This document shows positions 10,273 to 20,265 of a stretch of DNA of 64,000 nt, one piece after another (position 1 is the first letter of the stretch; each line of letters begins with the position of its first letter). A program made the translations under genes and the position numbers. Source of the stretch: Bog-756 sp963725275. GTDB lineage: Bacteria; Actinomycetota; Acidimicrobiia; Acidimicrobiales; RAAP-2. A model generated the notes under the pieces. That model did no database searches, was not told the origin of the DNA, and saw only the letters and a list, made by a program, of their open reading frames with translations. The stretch lies in NCBI GenBank assembly GCA_963725275.1, contig CAVRXS010000006.1, positions 434,001 to 498,000 on the forward strand, written 5' to 3'.

Positions 10273-11541
10273 GTGAGTCCCGAGGACGCGCCGGACACCC
10301 TGGTCGTCGTCGGGCAGGGCTACGTCGGCCTGCCCCTCGCCCTCCGGGCGGTCGAGGTCGGCTACCGGGTGGTGGGCTTCGACCTCGACGTCGATCGGGT
10401 CAAGCGGTTGGCCGACGGTGACTCCTACGTGGAGGACGTGAGCGACGCACGGCTCCGCACTGCGCTCGCCAGCGGCCGGTACCTCCCGACCGACACCGAC
10501 GGGCTGATGGCCGACTTCGATGTGGCGGTCATCGACGTGCCCACACCGCTCGAGGACGGCAACCCGAACCTCAGCTACGTGGAGGCGGCGGCGGCCACAC
10601 TGGCACGCCATCTGCGCACGGGTGCCCTGGTGATCCTCGAGTCGACCAGCTATCCGGGCACCACCGAGGAGCTGGTCGTCCCCATCCTCGAAGACGGCTC
10701 GGGACTGGTGGCCGGCCGGGACTTCTGCGTCGGCTACAGCCCCGAGCGGATCGACCCGGGCAACCAGACCTGGCACCTCGAGAACACCCCGAAGGTGATC
10801 TCGGGGATCGACGCCCGCTCGCTCGCCGCAGTGGAGGCGTTCTTCGGTCGTCTGGTGGACCGCACCGTGGCCGTGTCGGGCACCCGGGAGGCCGAGCTCA
10901 CCAAGCTGCTCGAGAACACCTTCCGTCACGTCAACATCGCCCTCGTCAACGAGCTGGCCATGTTCGCGTCCGACCTGGACATCGACATCTGGGAAGCGAT
11001 CGACGCCGCCTCGACCAAGCCGTTCGGGTATCTCCGGTTCACCCCGGGACCCGGGGTCGGCGGGCACTGCCTGCCGATCGACCCGAGCTACCTCTCGTGG
11101 AAGGTCCGGCGAAGCCTCGGTCAGCCCTTCCGCTTCGTGGAACTGGCCAACGACGTCAACGAGCACATGCCCGACTACGTGGTGCGCCGCCTGCTGCTCG
11201 CCTTCAACCGCATGGGCCGAGCCCTCAACGGCTCCCGGGTGCTGCTCCTCGGTCTGGCCTACAAGCGCAACACCGGCGATGCACGCGAGGCCCCGGGCGC
11301 GGTGATCGCCCGCTCGCTCGCCGCCCTCGGCGCCGAGGTCCGAGTGGCCGACCCCCACCTGAGCGCGGGCACCCTCGCATACCCTCTGGTCGAGGTCTCG
11401 GCCGCCGAGCTCGACGCCGCGGACGCGGTGGTGATCGTGACCGACCACGACGCCTTCGACTACGACCTGGTCCGGGCGCATGCGGGCTACGTGCTCGACA
11501 CCCGGAACCGCCTGGACGGACCGACCGTCGAACGGCTGTAG
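10273..11541 (+). CDS. UDP-sugar 6-dehydrogenase (WecC/WbpA/UDP-glucose dehydrogenase family)
   Basis: NAD-dependent four-electron oxidation of a UDP-hexose or UDP-HexNAc to the uronic acid. The protein is 422 residues: Rossmann motif VVGQGYVGLPLA (about residues 12-23), STSYPGTTEE, GYSPERIDPGN, the substrate-domain helix ELTKLLENTFRHVNIALVNE, and catalytic Cys in GVGGHCLPIDP (about 262-272), then YKRNTGDAREAPG in the C-terminal UDP domain. The SPERIDPGN signature fits the UDP-ManNAc/GlcNAc branch better than UDP-glucose, but substrate is inferred. It starts at GTG 21 nt after the CapD-like gene, so the two are likely co-transcribed. Confidence 0.9.
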   Translation: MSPEDAPDTLVVVGQGYVGLPLALRAVEVGYRVVGFDLDVDRVKRLADGDSYVEDVSDARLRTALASGRYLPTDTDGLMADFDVAVIDVPTPLEDGNPNLSYVEAAAATLARHLRTGALVILESTSYPGTTEELVVPILEDGSGLVAGRDFCVGYSPERIDPGNQTWHLENTPKVISGIDARSLAAVEAFFGRLVDRTVAVSGTREAELTKLLENTFRHVNIALVNELAMFASDLDIDIWEAIDAASTKPFGYLRFTPGPGVGGHCLPIDPSYLSWKVRRSLGQPFRFVELANDVNEHMPDYVVRRLLLAFNRMGRALNGSRVLLLGLAYKRNTGDAREAPGAVIARSLAALGAEVRVADPHLSAGTLAYPLVEVSAAELDAADAVVIVTDHDAFDYDLVRAHAGYVLDTRNRLDGPTVERL

Positions 11542-11548
11542 CACGACC

Positions 11549-12484
11549 GTGCGAGTGGTCGTGACCGGCGGTGCCGGCTTCATCGGGGCCAACCTGTGCC
11601 GGGCGCTGACCGGGCGTGCGGGTGTCGACGAGGTGGTCGCTCTCGACGACCTCTCCACCGGGAGCCGGGCCAACCTCGAGTGCGCAGAGGGGGTCGAGCT
11701 GGTCGAGGGATCCATCCTCGACGCCGGGTTGCTCGACCGGATCGTGCCGGGAGCCGGGGCGGTCGTGCATCTCGCGGCGCGGCCATCCGTGCCGCGGTCA
11801 CTCGAGGACCCGATGGCGACCCACGACGCCAACGCAACCGGGACGATGCGCGTGCTGGAGGCGGCCCGCCATCACGGTGGGATCCACGTGGTGGTGGCGT
11901 CGTCGTCATCGGTCTACGGGTCGAACCCGGCCCTCCCCAAGCGCGAGGACATGGTGCCGATGCCGGTCAGCCCGTACGCAGCGAGCAAGCTGGCCGCCGA
12001 GTCCGCTGCCCTGGCCTACGGCTCCTCGTTCGGCCTGCCGGTGCTCGCCTTCCGCTTCTTCAACGTCTTCGGGCCACTCCAGGCCGCCGACCACGCCTAT
12101 GCGGCAGTGGTGCCGGCGTTCCTCGACGCCGCAACCCGCGGCAGACCCCTCCCGGTCCACGGTGACGGGCTCCAGACCAGGGACTTCACCTACGTGGGGA
12201 CCGTCGTGCAGGTCCTGGCGGACGCCGTGCACCGGACGGTCACCGATCCGCGTCCGGTCAACCTGGCCTTCGGCACCCGGGTGTCGCTGCTCGACCTCAT
12301 CTCGCTCATCGAGCGCCTGCTCGGCACCACCCTGGCCCGCGACCACGCCCCGCCGCGTGCCGGTGACGTGCGTGACTCCCAGGCCGACGACTCCGCCCTC
12401 AAGCGGCTCTTCCCCGACGTGGTCCCGGTTCCCCTCGAAGAGGGGGTGCGCGCCACCCTGGCCTGGTTCGAGGCGCGGTCATGA
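11549..12484 (+). CDS. NAD-dependent sugar epimerase/dehydratase (extended SDR, GalE/WcaG-like)
   Basis: A 311-residue extended SDR that probably epimerises a UDP-sugar supplied by the preceding enzymes. It shows VTGGAGFIGANLC at the N-terminus, the active-site segment SSSSVYG and catalytic YAASK near residues 142-146, then FRFFNVFGP and DGLQTRDFTYV typical of nucleotide-sugar epimerases. The GTG at 11549 places the Rossmann motif directly at the N-terminus; an upstream start would overlap the dehydrogenase gene. It is 7 nt after that gene and overlaps the PAP2 gene by ATGA. Confidence 0.9.
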   Translation: MRVVVTGGAGFIGANLCRALTGRAGVDEVVALDDLSTGSRANLECAEGVELVEGSILDAGLLDRIVPGAGAVVHLAARPSVPRSLEDPMATHDANATGTMRVLEAARHHGGIHVVVASSSSVYGSNPALPKREDMVPMPVSPYAASKLAAESAALAYGSSFGLPVLAFRFFNVFGPLQAADHAYAAVVPAFLDAATRGRPLPVHGDGLQTRDFTYVGTVVQVLADAVHRTVTDPRPVNLAFGTRVSLLDLISLIERLLGTTLARDHAPPRAGDVRDSQADDSALKRLFPDVVPVPLEEGVRATLAWFEARS

Positions 12485-13179
12485 CCGAACGGACGCCCGC
12501 CGGCCCACCGGAAGACGCCGCCAGACCATGGCTGCGGGCCGAGCTGATCGCCGGCGGACTGCTGGTCGGCTGGACCCTGCTCGCCTCGCTGGCCGTCCGG
12601 GTGGACCGCGCTCCCAACATGCTCGACCGGTTCGGGTTCGCCCATCTCCCGCTCGCACCCCATTCGGCCTTCTGGCTGCGGGTCACCGACCTCGGCAGCC
12701 TCCCGGCCCTCGTCGGAGGATCGCTCCTCGCCGCCCTCGTGGTGGTCGGCCGTGACCACCGTCGGGCACTGGCCTGCCTCTGTGCCCCCTCCATCGCGGC
12801 CGCCTTGGTCAACTGGGTACTCAAGCCGGAGGTCGGTCGCCACTACCTCGACGTGCTCAGCTTCCCCTCGGGCAGCATGACCGCCGTGGCCGCGGTGGCC
12901 ACTGCATGGACACTGGCAGTGCCGGTTCGCCTCCGCTGGGTGGTCGCGCTGGTCGGCGCGACAGCGGTTGCGCTGACCGGGATCGCGGTCGTCGCGGTGC
13001 GGTGGCACTACCCGAGCGACGCAGTGGTCGGTGCCGCCTGCGGGGTCGGGGTCGTCCTGCTCGTCGACGGCCTCCTGCACCTCGGTTGGCGGTCACAGCC
13101 GGATCGCGACGACGGATCGTCAGGCGCCAGCGCCGACGACCACCTGCGCGCGGGGACATCGCCCACGACCCACTGGTGA
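12481..13179 (+). CDS. PAP2-family membrane phosphatase (putative lipid/undecaprenyl-diphosphate phosphatase)
   Basis: A 232-residue integral membrane phosphatase. The three PAP2 motifs are visible: KPEVGRHYLDVLSFPSGS (about residues 114-131, Ser in place of the usual PSGH His), and SRxxxxxHxxxD represented by RWHYPSDAVVG (about 173-183). Hydrophobic helices surround them. In this locus it may recycle undecaprenyl pyrophosphate or dephosphorylate a lipid-linked intermediate. ATGA overlap with the epimerase suggests translational coupling. The PSGH-to-PSGS change removes the usual acid/base His, so activity needs confirmation. Confidence 0.85.
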   Translation: MTERTPAGPPEDAARPWLRAELIAGGLLVGWTLLASLAVRVDRAPNMLDRFGFAHLPLAPHSAFWLRVTDLGSLPALVGGSLLAALVVVGRDHRRALACLCAPSIAAALVNWVLKPEVGRHYLDVLSFPSGSMTAVAAVATAWTLAVPVRLRWVVALVGATAVALTGIAVVAVRWHYPSDAVVGAACGVGVVLLVDGLLHLGWRSQPDRDDGSSGASADDHLRAGTSPTTHW

Positions 13180-13324
13180 GAGACCCCTCGACGGTGATGC
13201 TCCCCAACAGTGACGAGGACCACTGGTGCAGAGCGCGGGCGGCGACTAGCATGGGTTGTTGGCAGCATCGACCTTGTGGGGAGGCCGTTCAGCGCTTGGG
13301 CCAGCGCAGATAGCCGGGGGCACA

Positions 13325-14632
13325 ATGGGAATTGACGTTGGACAGGGGTTGTCGACGCAGGTGAGCGGCTGTGCCACCGGCACTGTCGCCTGTATCGATG
13401 TGCGGATCGCCGAGGACCGTGCCGGTGCCGATCACAACGGGAACCTCTACCGGACCGTGCTGACGCGGGCTCTCGGCCTCCTGCAGGGTGTGGTGCGGCC
13501 GGACGACCGGATCTGCCCGATCGGTCGGTCGAGGGTGGCCATCGCGTTCGGACCGGTGGCCAGCAAGGTACAGCCACAGGCACTGGGCAGCCGCCTCGCC
13601 CACGCGGTGGGCGGCGAGCTCCCGATCGACGGAGCCGGACCGGGTCTTGCCGTCTCGGTCGGGATGGCCACCCCGGGGAACGAAGCCGATCCCTCCGCAC
13701 TCGTGCGGCGGGCGCTCTCGGCGGCGAGGAGCGGCAGCGTCGGGCTCGCCGGCGGCCCGGCGCACGGGCGCGGCACGCTCACCAGCGTGGTCACCGTCGA
13801 CCGCCCGCCGTCGGCGCCGTCGCCGGTCCCGACCATCCACCGCCGGAGCGTCTACCGCGACGGATCGACAGCCCGTCACGGTGTCGAGACTTTCCAGATC
13901 GTTCCCCTCCATCCCCCCCAGGGACGCAGGGCCAAGCAGCGACCCGGCCGCAAGGACCGCCCGGCGGTCCTCGTGGTGAATCCACTGCCGACCCAGGTCG
14001 CCGAGCCGGGCATGGCCGCATCGACGGTCGCCTCCCTCGTCGAGGGCGCCGGCTGCCGGACCACGCTGGTGACCGCGTCGGCCGATGAGCCTCCGCCCCA
14101 GGGCATCGACGGAACACCTCCCGACCTGGTCGTGCTCGTCCTGGACGGGGCCCGCGGCGGCCGGGTCTCCACATGGACCGAGAGCGGGTGGGGCGCCCCG
14201 GCCATCGTCACCGCTTCCTACCGCGCCGCCGGACTCCCGGTCGTGGCGTTGGGCGCCGGGGCCGGAGCGGGCGCCGTCGCCGGCTGCGTGGCCAAGGGTG
14301 CCCAGCCGGTCTTCGGCATCGACCAGCTCCCTCACGCGCTGGAGGGGTTCCGGAGCGGTGCAACCGGCCCGCTCGGGAGCGGCGACATGGGCGAGATGCC
14401 ACCGGGCTTCCTGGCCCTCGTGGGGCTCACGGCGAGCGAGCGACGGGTGCTCTTCCACCTCACCGAGGGGTGGGCCGCCCAGGACATCGCGACCGAGCTG
14501 GTCGTCTCGCTGACCACGGTGCGGTCGCACATCCGCTCGGTGCTGCGCAAGCTCGGCGTCCGATCGCAGCTCGCCGCAGTGGCGATCGCCAACAGCCGCT
14601 GCCTCGAGCGCGTCGCCGCCGCGGCGACCTAG
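13325..14632 (+). CDS. LuxR-type regulator with degenerate GGDEF-like N-terminal domain
   Basis: A 435-residue predicted cytoplasmic regulator. The C-terminal about 65 residues (LTASERRVLFHLTEG ... TTVRSHIRSVLRKLGVRS) form a clear LuxR/GerE helix-turn-helix. The N-terminal 150 residues have the layout of a GGDEF domain: DRICPIGRSRVAIAF at the position of the signature and LAVSVGMATP ... ALVRRALSAARSG at the end. The GGDEF signature itself is lost, so cyclase activity is not expected. The middle (about 220-350) looks receiver-like without obvious phospho-acceptor chemistry. ATG 13325 was preferred; an in-frame TTG at 13256 is possible. It lies just after the polysaccharide operon and may control it. 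Confidence 0.8.
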   Translation: MGIDVGQGLSTQVSGCATGTVACIDVRIAEDRAGADHNGNLYRTVLTRALGLLQGVVRPDDRICPIGRSRVAIAFGPVASKVQPQALGSRLAHAVGGELPIDGAGPGLAVSVGMATPGNEADPSALVRRALSAARSGSVGLAGGPAHGRGTLTSVVTVDRPPSAPSPVPTIHRRSVYRDGSTARHGVETFQIVPLHPPQGRRAKQRPGRKDRPAVLVVNPLPTQVAEPGMAASTVASLVEGAGCRTTLVTASADEPPPQGIDGTPPDLVVLVLDGARGGRVSTWTESGWGAPAIVTASYRAAGLPVVALGAGAGAGAVAGCVAKGAQPVFGIDQLPHALEGFRSGATGPLGSGDMGEMPPGFLALVGLTASERRVLFHLTEGWAAQDIATELVVSLTTVRSHIRSVLRKLGVRSQLAAVAIANSRCLERVAAAAT

Positions 14633-14721
14633 CCTCGCTCCCACACCGTCGCCCGGTCCCCGAAGAACCCTTCCCGGTCCTGCGGCGCGGGGCCCCGGTA
14701 GGCTGGGGTAGGAGTCGACAC

Positions 14722-15639
14722 ATGGACCGAACCCGCAGACTGACCATCGGCCTCACCCTCAACGCGGTGCTCGTCGTGGTGCAGGTGGTCTTCGGGACCG
14801 TGGCCCACTCGACCGGGTTGCTGGCCGACGCGGGCCACAACCTGACCGATGTCGGCGCGCTGGCGCTCTCGCTGGTCGCGGTGCGGATGGCCCTCCGGCC
14901 CCCGAGCGCGGCCCGGTCATACGGGAACCACCGTGCAACCATCCTGGCCGCGTTGGCCAACGCCGTGCTGCTCGCCGCGGTGACCGTGCTCATCGTGGTC
15001 GGCAGCGTGCACCGGCTGGCCCACCCCGAGGCGGTGCATGCCGGCATCGTGGTGGTCGTCGCCGCGCTCGGGCTGGTCGTGAACGGACTGGCCGCCCTGT
15101 TCCTCCGGGACCGCTCGAACGACCTCAACATGCGCTCGGCCCTGCTCCACATGGTGGGTGACGCACTCGCCTCGCTCGCCGTGCTCGTGGGCGCCTCGGT
15201 GCTGCTGGCCGTCCCGTCCGCGACCTGGCTCGACCCGGTCTCCGCACTGGTGGTGGCCGCGATCATCGTGGTCCAGGCCGCCGGGGTGCTCCGCACCGCC
15301 GTGACCGTCCTCCTCGAGTCGACACCCCCCGATCTCGACCTCGCCAGGCTGACCGGGACCATGGCCGGCATCCCCGGCGTCGGCGAGGTGCACGACCTCC
15401 ATGTGTGGAGCCTCTCCAGCGAGATGCGCGTGCTGTCGGCCCACATCGTCCTGACCGGTCATCCCAGCCTCGAGGAGGCCCAGGTGGTCGGCGACCGGGT
15501 CAAGCGGGCCATCGCCGTCCCGTACGGCATCGCCCACAGCACCCTCGAGCTCGAGTGCGAGCCCTGCAACGACGCAGCGGACGATCCGTGCGTGATGGAG
15601 TCCGCCGCCCAGGCGGTCGTCTCGCACCGTCACCACTGA
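14722..15639 (+). CDS. Cation diffusion facilitator (CDF) metal exporter
   Basis: A 305-residue CzcD/ZitB-type Zn2+/Co2+/Cd2+ proton antiporter in the cytoplasmic membrane. Six hydrophobic helices are present. The metal-site motifs are HNLTD (about residues 39-43, helix II) and HMVGD (about 142-146, helix V), followed by a C-terminal cytoplasmic domain containing EVHDLHVWSLSS. The tail carries ECEPCND and a terminal HRHH, potential metal ligands. The ATG has GTAGGAG 7 nt upstream. Metal preference cannot be fixed from these motifs. Confidence 0.93.
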   Translation: MDRTRRLTIGLTLNAVLVVVQVVFGTVAHSTGLLADAGHNLTDVGALALSLVAVRMALRPPSAARSYGNHRATILAALANAVLLAAVTVLIVVGSVHRLAHPEAVHAGIVVVVAALGLVVNGLAALFLRDRSNDLNMRSALLHMVGDALASLAVLVGASVLLAVPSATWLDPVSALVVAAIIVVQAAGVLRTAVTVLLESTPPDLDLARLTGTMAGIPGVGEVHDLHVWSLSSEMRVLSAHIVLTGHPSLEEAQVVGDRVKRAIAVPYGIAHSTLELECEPCNDAADDPCVMESAAQAVVSHRHH

Positions 15640-16177
15640 GGGCCACCGGCTGCAACCGGGTCCGGACGCGCCGCGACCCCGAGTAACCGGACGGTCGAGC
15701 CGCCCGTGCTCCTCGGGGCCACGTGCACGGTGAGACCAGTTCCGCCCGCGCGAAGCCGTGTCGGACGACCCCGCAGTGAGCACCGGACCGTGCACCCCGG
15801 AGAGCGCAGCGGTCCGTTCCCCGGTCCACCAGTGTCGGTCACCTACTGCCACCTTCGAACCCCGATCGGCCTCCGGGCCGAGCCTTGCGACCCGACCCTC
15901 ATGACCGTTCCGGACCCTCCGCCAGCTTCGGCTTCCCGAACTCCTCACACTCTGATCCCCGCCACCCGGAGGGTCAAGAGCCGGGCGCGAAATCCCGAGC
16001 TTTTCCGCCACATTTCACGGTCCGTCCCCAGGCCCGACCCGGATGTCCACCGGTTCGTCCCCAACCCCGTGACGTCGGTATCCTGGATTGCGCAGCGCCC
16101 GGGAGGCGGGCCGCACGGTCCACGCACGGAGGCGCTCACAAGAGACGAGGGGAGTCGTCGGCTCGGATGAGCATCGC
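15640..16177. other. Long intergenic region before the GH43-like gene
   Basis: About 540 nt without a credible gene; the frames that stay open have poor codon bias and no recognisable motif. The second half is less GC-rich and should hold the promoter of the secreted protein at 16178. I see no hairpin-plus-T-tract terminator after the CDF gene and no tRNA-like fold. Confidence 0.4.
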
Positions 16178-17359
16178 ATGAGCCGGGACGGGATGCGCCG
16201 GCCGGCCCGCGGTTGGGCGGTCGCCCTGGCCAGCGCGTCCGTGGCGGTGTGCGCATCGGTGGCGATGGTGACGCTGGCGGCGGCCGGGTGGGTCGATACC
16301 GTCGGGGACCGGGCATCGGCCGCCTCGCACCCGACCGCACCCAGGGCGGCGGCGGCCCGGGTCGTGGCCACCACCACCCTCCCGCCGAACCCGGATCCCA
16401 CGGCCCCAGGGGTTCCCGTGCCCTCCGGGGCGCAGGAGTCGGACCCGTTCCTGACCACGGCCGGCGATCGGTACCTGCTCTACACGAGCGGGGTCCCCGG
16501 GCGTCGCCCGATCAACGTGCCCGTTGCAACCAGCACCGATTTCGCCACCTGGTCGACGCCGGTCGACGCACTGCCGGCCTTGCCCGGCTGGGCGGTCCCG
16601 GGCTTCACCTGGGCCCCCGACGTCCACCGGTTCGGCGCGCGGTACGCGCTCTACTTCACCGCCCTGGTCAGGGGGGTCTTCCCGGCCACCGAGTGCATCG
16701 GGAGCTCCTTCTCGGCCTCGCCGACCGGGCCGTTCGTCCCGGTCGCCGTCCCGTTCATCTGCGAGCTCGACCAGGGAGGATCGATCGACCCGCGGGTCTT
16801 CGTGGACGCGCAGGGACACCCCTGGATGCTCTGGAAGTCCGATCAGAACGTCGGCGGTGCCACCACCCCCACCAAACTCTGGTCGCAGGCCCTGTCCCCC
16901 GACGGATCCGGGCTGTCCGGCAACCCCTCGTTCCTCATGGGGCCCGACCGTCCCTGGCAGGGAACCGTCGTCGAAGCCCCGGACATGCTCGAGGTCGACG
17001 GCACCTACTGGGTCGTCTATTCGGCCAACTGGTACAACCAGCCTGCGTACGCGATCGGCGCCGCCCGGTGCGTCGGGCCGGCCGGGCCATGCGCCGACGT
17101 CACCCCCGGGCCCCTGCTCGCCAGCAACACCCAGGGACAGGGCCCGGGCGAACCCTCGCTCTTCCGCGACACGTCGGGGATCTGGCTGCTCTACAGCGCC
17201 TCGCGATCGCTTGCCCCGAAGCCCGACTGGCTGCGCCCGGTGTTCATCACCCGGCTCGGGGTCCTGCCGTCGGGCCCCTACCTCGCCGCCGGGGGACCCC
17301 CGTCGGCGGTCGACCTCTTGGGTATGCCGGTGTGGGCACCCCCCTGGCCGGAGACCTGA
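16178..17359 (+). CDS. Secreted or membrane-anchored glycoside hydrolase family 43-like protein
   Basis: A 393-residue protein with an N-terminal hydrophobic segment (about residues 12-37) acting as signal or anchor, then a Pro/Thr linker. A five-bladed propeller-type domain follows: SDPFLTTAGDRYLLYTS supplies the first-blade Asp, FTWAPDVHRFGARYALYFTA matches the arabinanase/xylosidase WAPDV..G.YYLYY motif, and SIDPRVFVDAQGHPWMLW and EAPDML supply later acidic residues. It likely cleaves arabinan, xylan or a self-made polysaccharide; substrate unknown. Its closeness to the polysaccharide locus allows a role in polymer turnover. Confidence 0.85.
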   Translation: MSRDGMRRPARGWAVALASASVAVCASVAMVTLAAAGWVDTVGDRASAASHPTAPRAAAARVVATTTLPPNPDPTAPGVPVPSGAQESDPFLTTAGDRYLLYTSGVPGRRPINVPVATSTDFATWSTPVDALPALPGWAVPGFTWAPDVHRFGARYALYFTALVRGVFPATECIGSSFSASPTGPFVPVAVPFICELDQGGSIDPRVFVDAQGHPWMLWKSDQNVGGATTPTKLWSQALSPDGSGLSGNPSFLMGPDRPWQGTVVEAPDMLEVDGTYWVVYSANWYNQPAYAIGAARCVGPAGPCADVTPGPLLASNTQGQGPGEPSLFRDTSGIWLLYSASRSLAPKPDWLRPVFITRLGVLPSGPYLAAGGPPSAVDLLGMPVWAPPWPET

Positions 17360-17362
17360 CCG

Positions 17363-18817
17363 TCAGGAACGGACGGATCCGCTCCGCAGTCGCCGGAGCT
17401 CGGCGGAGACCGCCTTCCCGTTGGCCTGGCCGCTGGTCGCCTTCATGACCAGGCCGGTGAAGAACCCGGCAAGGCGGTCGTCCCCGTCGCAGTAGCGCGC
17501 CCACTCGTCGGGATGGGTGTCGACGGCGTCGGCCACCGTGGCCGCCAGGGAGTCCTCGGACATCGCCTCGAACCCCTTGTCCCGGGCGATGGCCGCCGGG
17601 TCGCCTCCGCCCGCAGCCAGCAGGTCGGCCAGCACCGCCTTCGCCTGGGTGGGAGACAGCGATCCCTGGGCCTCGAGGGACAAGAGCTCGGTGTAGGACC
17701 GGGCGTCGAGGCGACGGGCCGCATCGGAGTCACGTGCGGCCTCGTTGGCAGTCCGGGCGAGCGCCAGGGCGGACCCGACCCCTCCGGAGACAGCGGCCAC
17801 CACCAGATCGTCGAGACCGAGGTCGACCACCGTGGTCACCTGGTCCAGCTGGGCCGCTGTGACCTCCCCGGCCACACCCAGCAGCTCGATCAGCCGCGCC
17901 CTGCGCGCTGCGGGCAGCAGTCCGAGGGAGTCCGCAACCGCCCGGATCCACTCTTCGTCGGGCACCAGCGGGACCAGGTCCGGCTCGAGGAAGTACCGGT
18001 AGTCGTCGGCGTCCTCCTTGGAGCGGAGCGTCTGCGTACGACCGACGTCCTCGTCCCAGTGGCGGGTCTGCTGGACGACCCGCTCGCCTGCCTCGAGGAG
18101 CGCGATCTGGCGTTCCGCCTCGTACTCGATGGCGCGCCCCAGCGACCGCACCGAGTTGAGGTTCTTGATCTCGCACCGCGTCCCCAAGGGCGCGTCTGCG
18201 GATCGCCGGACCGAGACGTTGGCGTCGACCCGCATCGACCCCTCCTCCATCTTGCCGTCGGATGCGCCCGTGGCCACCAACACCGCCCGCAGCTCGGTGA
18301 CATAGGCGCGTGCCTGGTCGGCGGTGCGCATGTCCGGCGCGCTCACGATCTCGACCAGGGGAACCCCGGAGCGGTTGTAGTCGACCAACGAGTAGTCGGC
18401 ACCGTGGATGCGCCCGGAGGTGCCCGCATGGGTGGTCTTGCCGGTGTCCTCCTCCATGTGGGCGCGCTCGATGCCCACCCGGGTCCCGTCGGGCAGGTCG
18501 AGGTGGCCGTTGGCGTTGAGCGGCTCGTCGTACTGGCTGATCTGGTAGTCCTTGGCCTGGTCCGGGTAGAAGTAGTTCTTCCGGTGGAAGGTCGAGGGGC
18601 GGATCTCGCAGTGGAGCGCCGTGCCGATCGCCATGGCCAGCTCGACGGCCCGCTGGTTGAGGACCGGCAGTGCGCCGGGCAGGCCCACGCAGACCGGACA
18701 GATGTTGACGTTGGGCTCGTCCCCGAATGCGTTGGGGCACCCGCAGAACAGCTTGGTCGCCGTCCGCAGCTCGCAGTGCACCTCGAGCCCGATCACCATC
18801 TCCCAGCCGGTCCTCAC
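17363..18817 (-). CDS. gatB: Asp/Glu-tRNA(Asn/Gln) amidotransferase subunit B
   Basis: tRNA-binding and kinase subunit of the GatCAB transamidosome that converts Glu-tRNA(Gln) or Asp-tRNA(Asn) to the amidated form. The 484-residue protein shows GLEVHCEL, the zinc-site CGCPN ... [29 protein letters not shown] and the C-terminal YqeY-like domain ending [14 protein letters not shown] 18817 gives the normal N-terminus and overlaps the gatA stop as GTGA; longer frames add only low-complexity sequence. Confidence 0.96.
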   Translation of the reverse strand: MRTGWEMVIGLEVHCELRTATKLFCGCPNAFGDEPNVNICPVCVGLPGALPVLNQRAVELAMAIGTALHCEIRPSTFHRKNYFYPDQAKDYQISQYDEPLNANGHLDLPDGTRVGIERAHMEEDTGKTTHAGTSGRIHGADYSLVDYNRSGVPLVEIVSAPDMRTADQARAYVTELRAVLVATGASDGKMEEGSMRVDANVSVRRSADAPLGTRCEIKNLNSVRSLGRAIEYEAERQIALLEAGERVVQQTRHWDEDVGRTQTLRSKEDADDYRYFLEPDLVPLVPDEEWIRAVADSLGLLPAARRARLIELLGVAGEVTAAQLDQVTTVVDLGLDDLVVAAVSGGVGSALALARTANEAARDSDAARRLDARSYTELLSLEAQGSLSPTQAKAVLADLLAAGGGDPAAIARDKGFEAMSEDSLAATVADAVDTHPDEWARYCDGDDRLAGFFTGLVMKATSGQANGKAVSAELRRLRSGSVRS

Positions 18818-20265
18818 GGCCGGACCCCACCGACCGGTCCGGGTGCGGCCGCCTCGACCACGGCGGCCACGCGGAGCAGGGTGCCCTCGGCCAGCGCCGG
18901 CCCGAGGAGCTGGACGCCGACCGGCAGGCCATCGTCCCCGGTTCCGAAGGGAACACTCACTGCAGGATGCCCGGCGAGATTGGAGGGGATCGTGCACACA
19001 TCGGAGAGGTACATGGTGAGCGGGTCACCGAGCTTGGCCCCGAGGGCGAAGGCGGTCGTCGGGGCGGTCGGGCCGAGCAGGACGTCGCAGCGGCGGTAGG
19101 CGGCCGCGAACCCCTCGATGATCCGGGTGCGGACCCGGAGGGCCTGGTTGTAATAGGCGTCCACGTACCCGGCCGAGAGCACGTAGGTCCCGAGCATGAT
19201 CCGTCGCTTGACCTCGTCTCCGAACCCTTCCGAGCGCGAGGCGGTGTTCATCGCCGTGGTGTCGGCGGCGTCGACGCGGAGCCCGTAGCGGACGCCGTCG
19301 TAGCGGGCCAGGTTGGAGGAGGCCTCGCCGGGGGCGATGAGGTAGTAGGCGGACAAGCCGAGGGTGACCTCGGGAACACTGATCTCCTCGATGCGGGCCC
19401 CGGCCTTGGCGAGTGCCTCGGCAGCCTCGTGCACCCGGGTTGCCACATCGGGAGCGGCGGCGTCCATGAGCTCGGCCAGCACCCCGACGGTCATCCCGTC
19501 GACCCCCTCGTCGAGGACCGAGAGCACCCTCGGCGTCGGACGGTGGAGGGAGGTCGAATCGAGCGGGTCGTGGCCACCGATCACGTCGAACAGGAGGGCG
19601 GCATCCGCCACCGACGTTGCCAGTGGGCCGATCTGGTCGAGCGAGCTCGCGAAGGCGACCAGCCCGTAGCGCGAGACCGTGCCGTAGGTCGGCTTCATCC
19701 CGACCACCCCGCAGAGGGCCGCCGGCTGGCGGATCGAGCCCCCGGTGTCCGACCCGAGCGCCAGCGGGACGAACCCCGCAGCCACCGCGGCGGCCGAGCC
19801 GCCCGACGACCCGCCGGGTACCCGGCTCGTGTCGTGGGGATTGCGCGTGGGCCCGAAGGCCGAGGTCTCGGTCGACGAACCCATCGCGAACTCGTCCATG
19901 TTGGTCTTTCCCACCACGACCGCTCCGGCGGCGGCGAGCCTGGTCACCACGGTCGCGTCGTAGGGTGGCCGCCAGCCGTCGAGGATGCGTGAGGAGCAGG
20001 TCGTGGGCACCCCCCGCGTGCAGAGATTGTCCTTGAGCGCGACCGGCACCCCGGCCAGGGCGCCCGGGTGCTCGCCCGCAGCGACCCGGGCATCGACGGT
20101 GGCGGCCTGCCTGCGGGCGTGGTCGGCGGTGACCAGGTTGAAGGCGTGGACCGCCTCCTCACCGGCCTCGATCGCGGCGAGGTACTGCTCGAGCACATCG
20201 ACCGCCGACCACTCACCCGAGCCGACCATCGCGGCCTGCTCGGCGGCGAGTCCGAGCGGGGTCAC
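18814..20265 (-). CDS. gatA: Asp/Glu-tRNA(Asn/Gln) amidotransferase subunit A
   Basis: Amidase subunit that releases ammonia from glutamine for GatB. It is 483 residues long with the amidase-signature triad: Lys in [11 protein letters not shown] (about residue 75), the cis-Ser in the [11 protein letters not shown] loop and the nucleophile-bearing Gly/Ser-rich [15 protein letters not shown] (about 150-170). GTG start overlaps the gatC stop (GTGA), and its own stop overlaps the gatB start, so the three subunits are translationally coupled. Confidence 0.96.
   Translation of the reverse strand: MTPLGLAAEQAAMVGSGEWSAVDVLEQYLAAIEAGEEAVHAFNLVTADHARRQAATVDARVAAGEHPGALAGVPVALKDNLCTRGVPTTCSSRILDGWRPPYDATVVTRLAAAGAVVVGKTNMDEFAMGSSTETSAFGPTRNPHDTSRVPGGSSGGSAAAVAAGFVPLALGSDTGGSIRQPAALCGVVGMKPTYGTVSRYGLVAFASSLDQIGPLATSVADAALLFDVIGGHDPLDSTSLHRPTPRVLSVLDEGVDGMTVGVLAELMDAAAPDVATRVHEAAEALAKAGARIEEISVPEVTLGLSAYYLIAPGEASSNLARYDGVRYGLRVDAADTTAMNTASRSEGFGDEVKRRIMLGTYVLSAGYVDAYYNQALRVRTRIIEGFAAAYRRCDVLLGPTAPTTAFALGAKLGDPLTMYLSDVCTIPSNLAGHPAVSVPFGTGDDGLPVGVQLLGPALAEGTLLRVAAVVEAAAPGPVGGVRP

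Noticed and set aside
8191..11832. A 1213-codon minus-strand open frame
   Set aside because: It is antisense to the CapD-like, UDP-sugar dehydrogenase and epimerase genes, all with complete family motifs; it is Arg/Gly/Asp-rich with no domain, a normal by-product of high GC.
16088..16177. Upstream extension of the GH43-like protein
   Set aside because: The frame is open, but the signal-peptide-like segment begins just after ATG 16178 and the extension has no homology or ribosome site.
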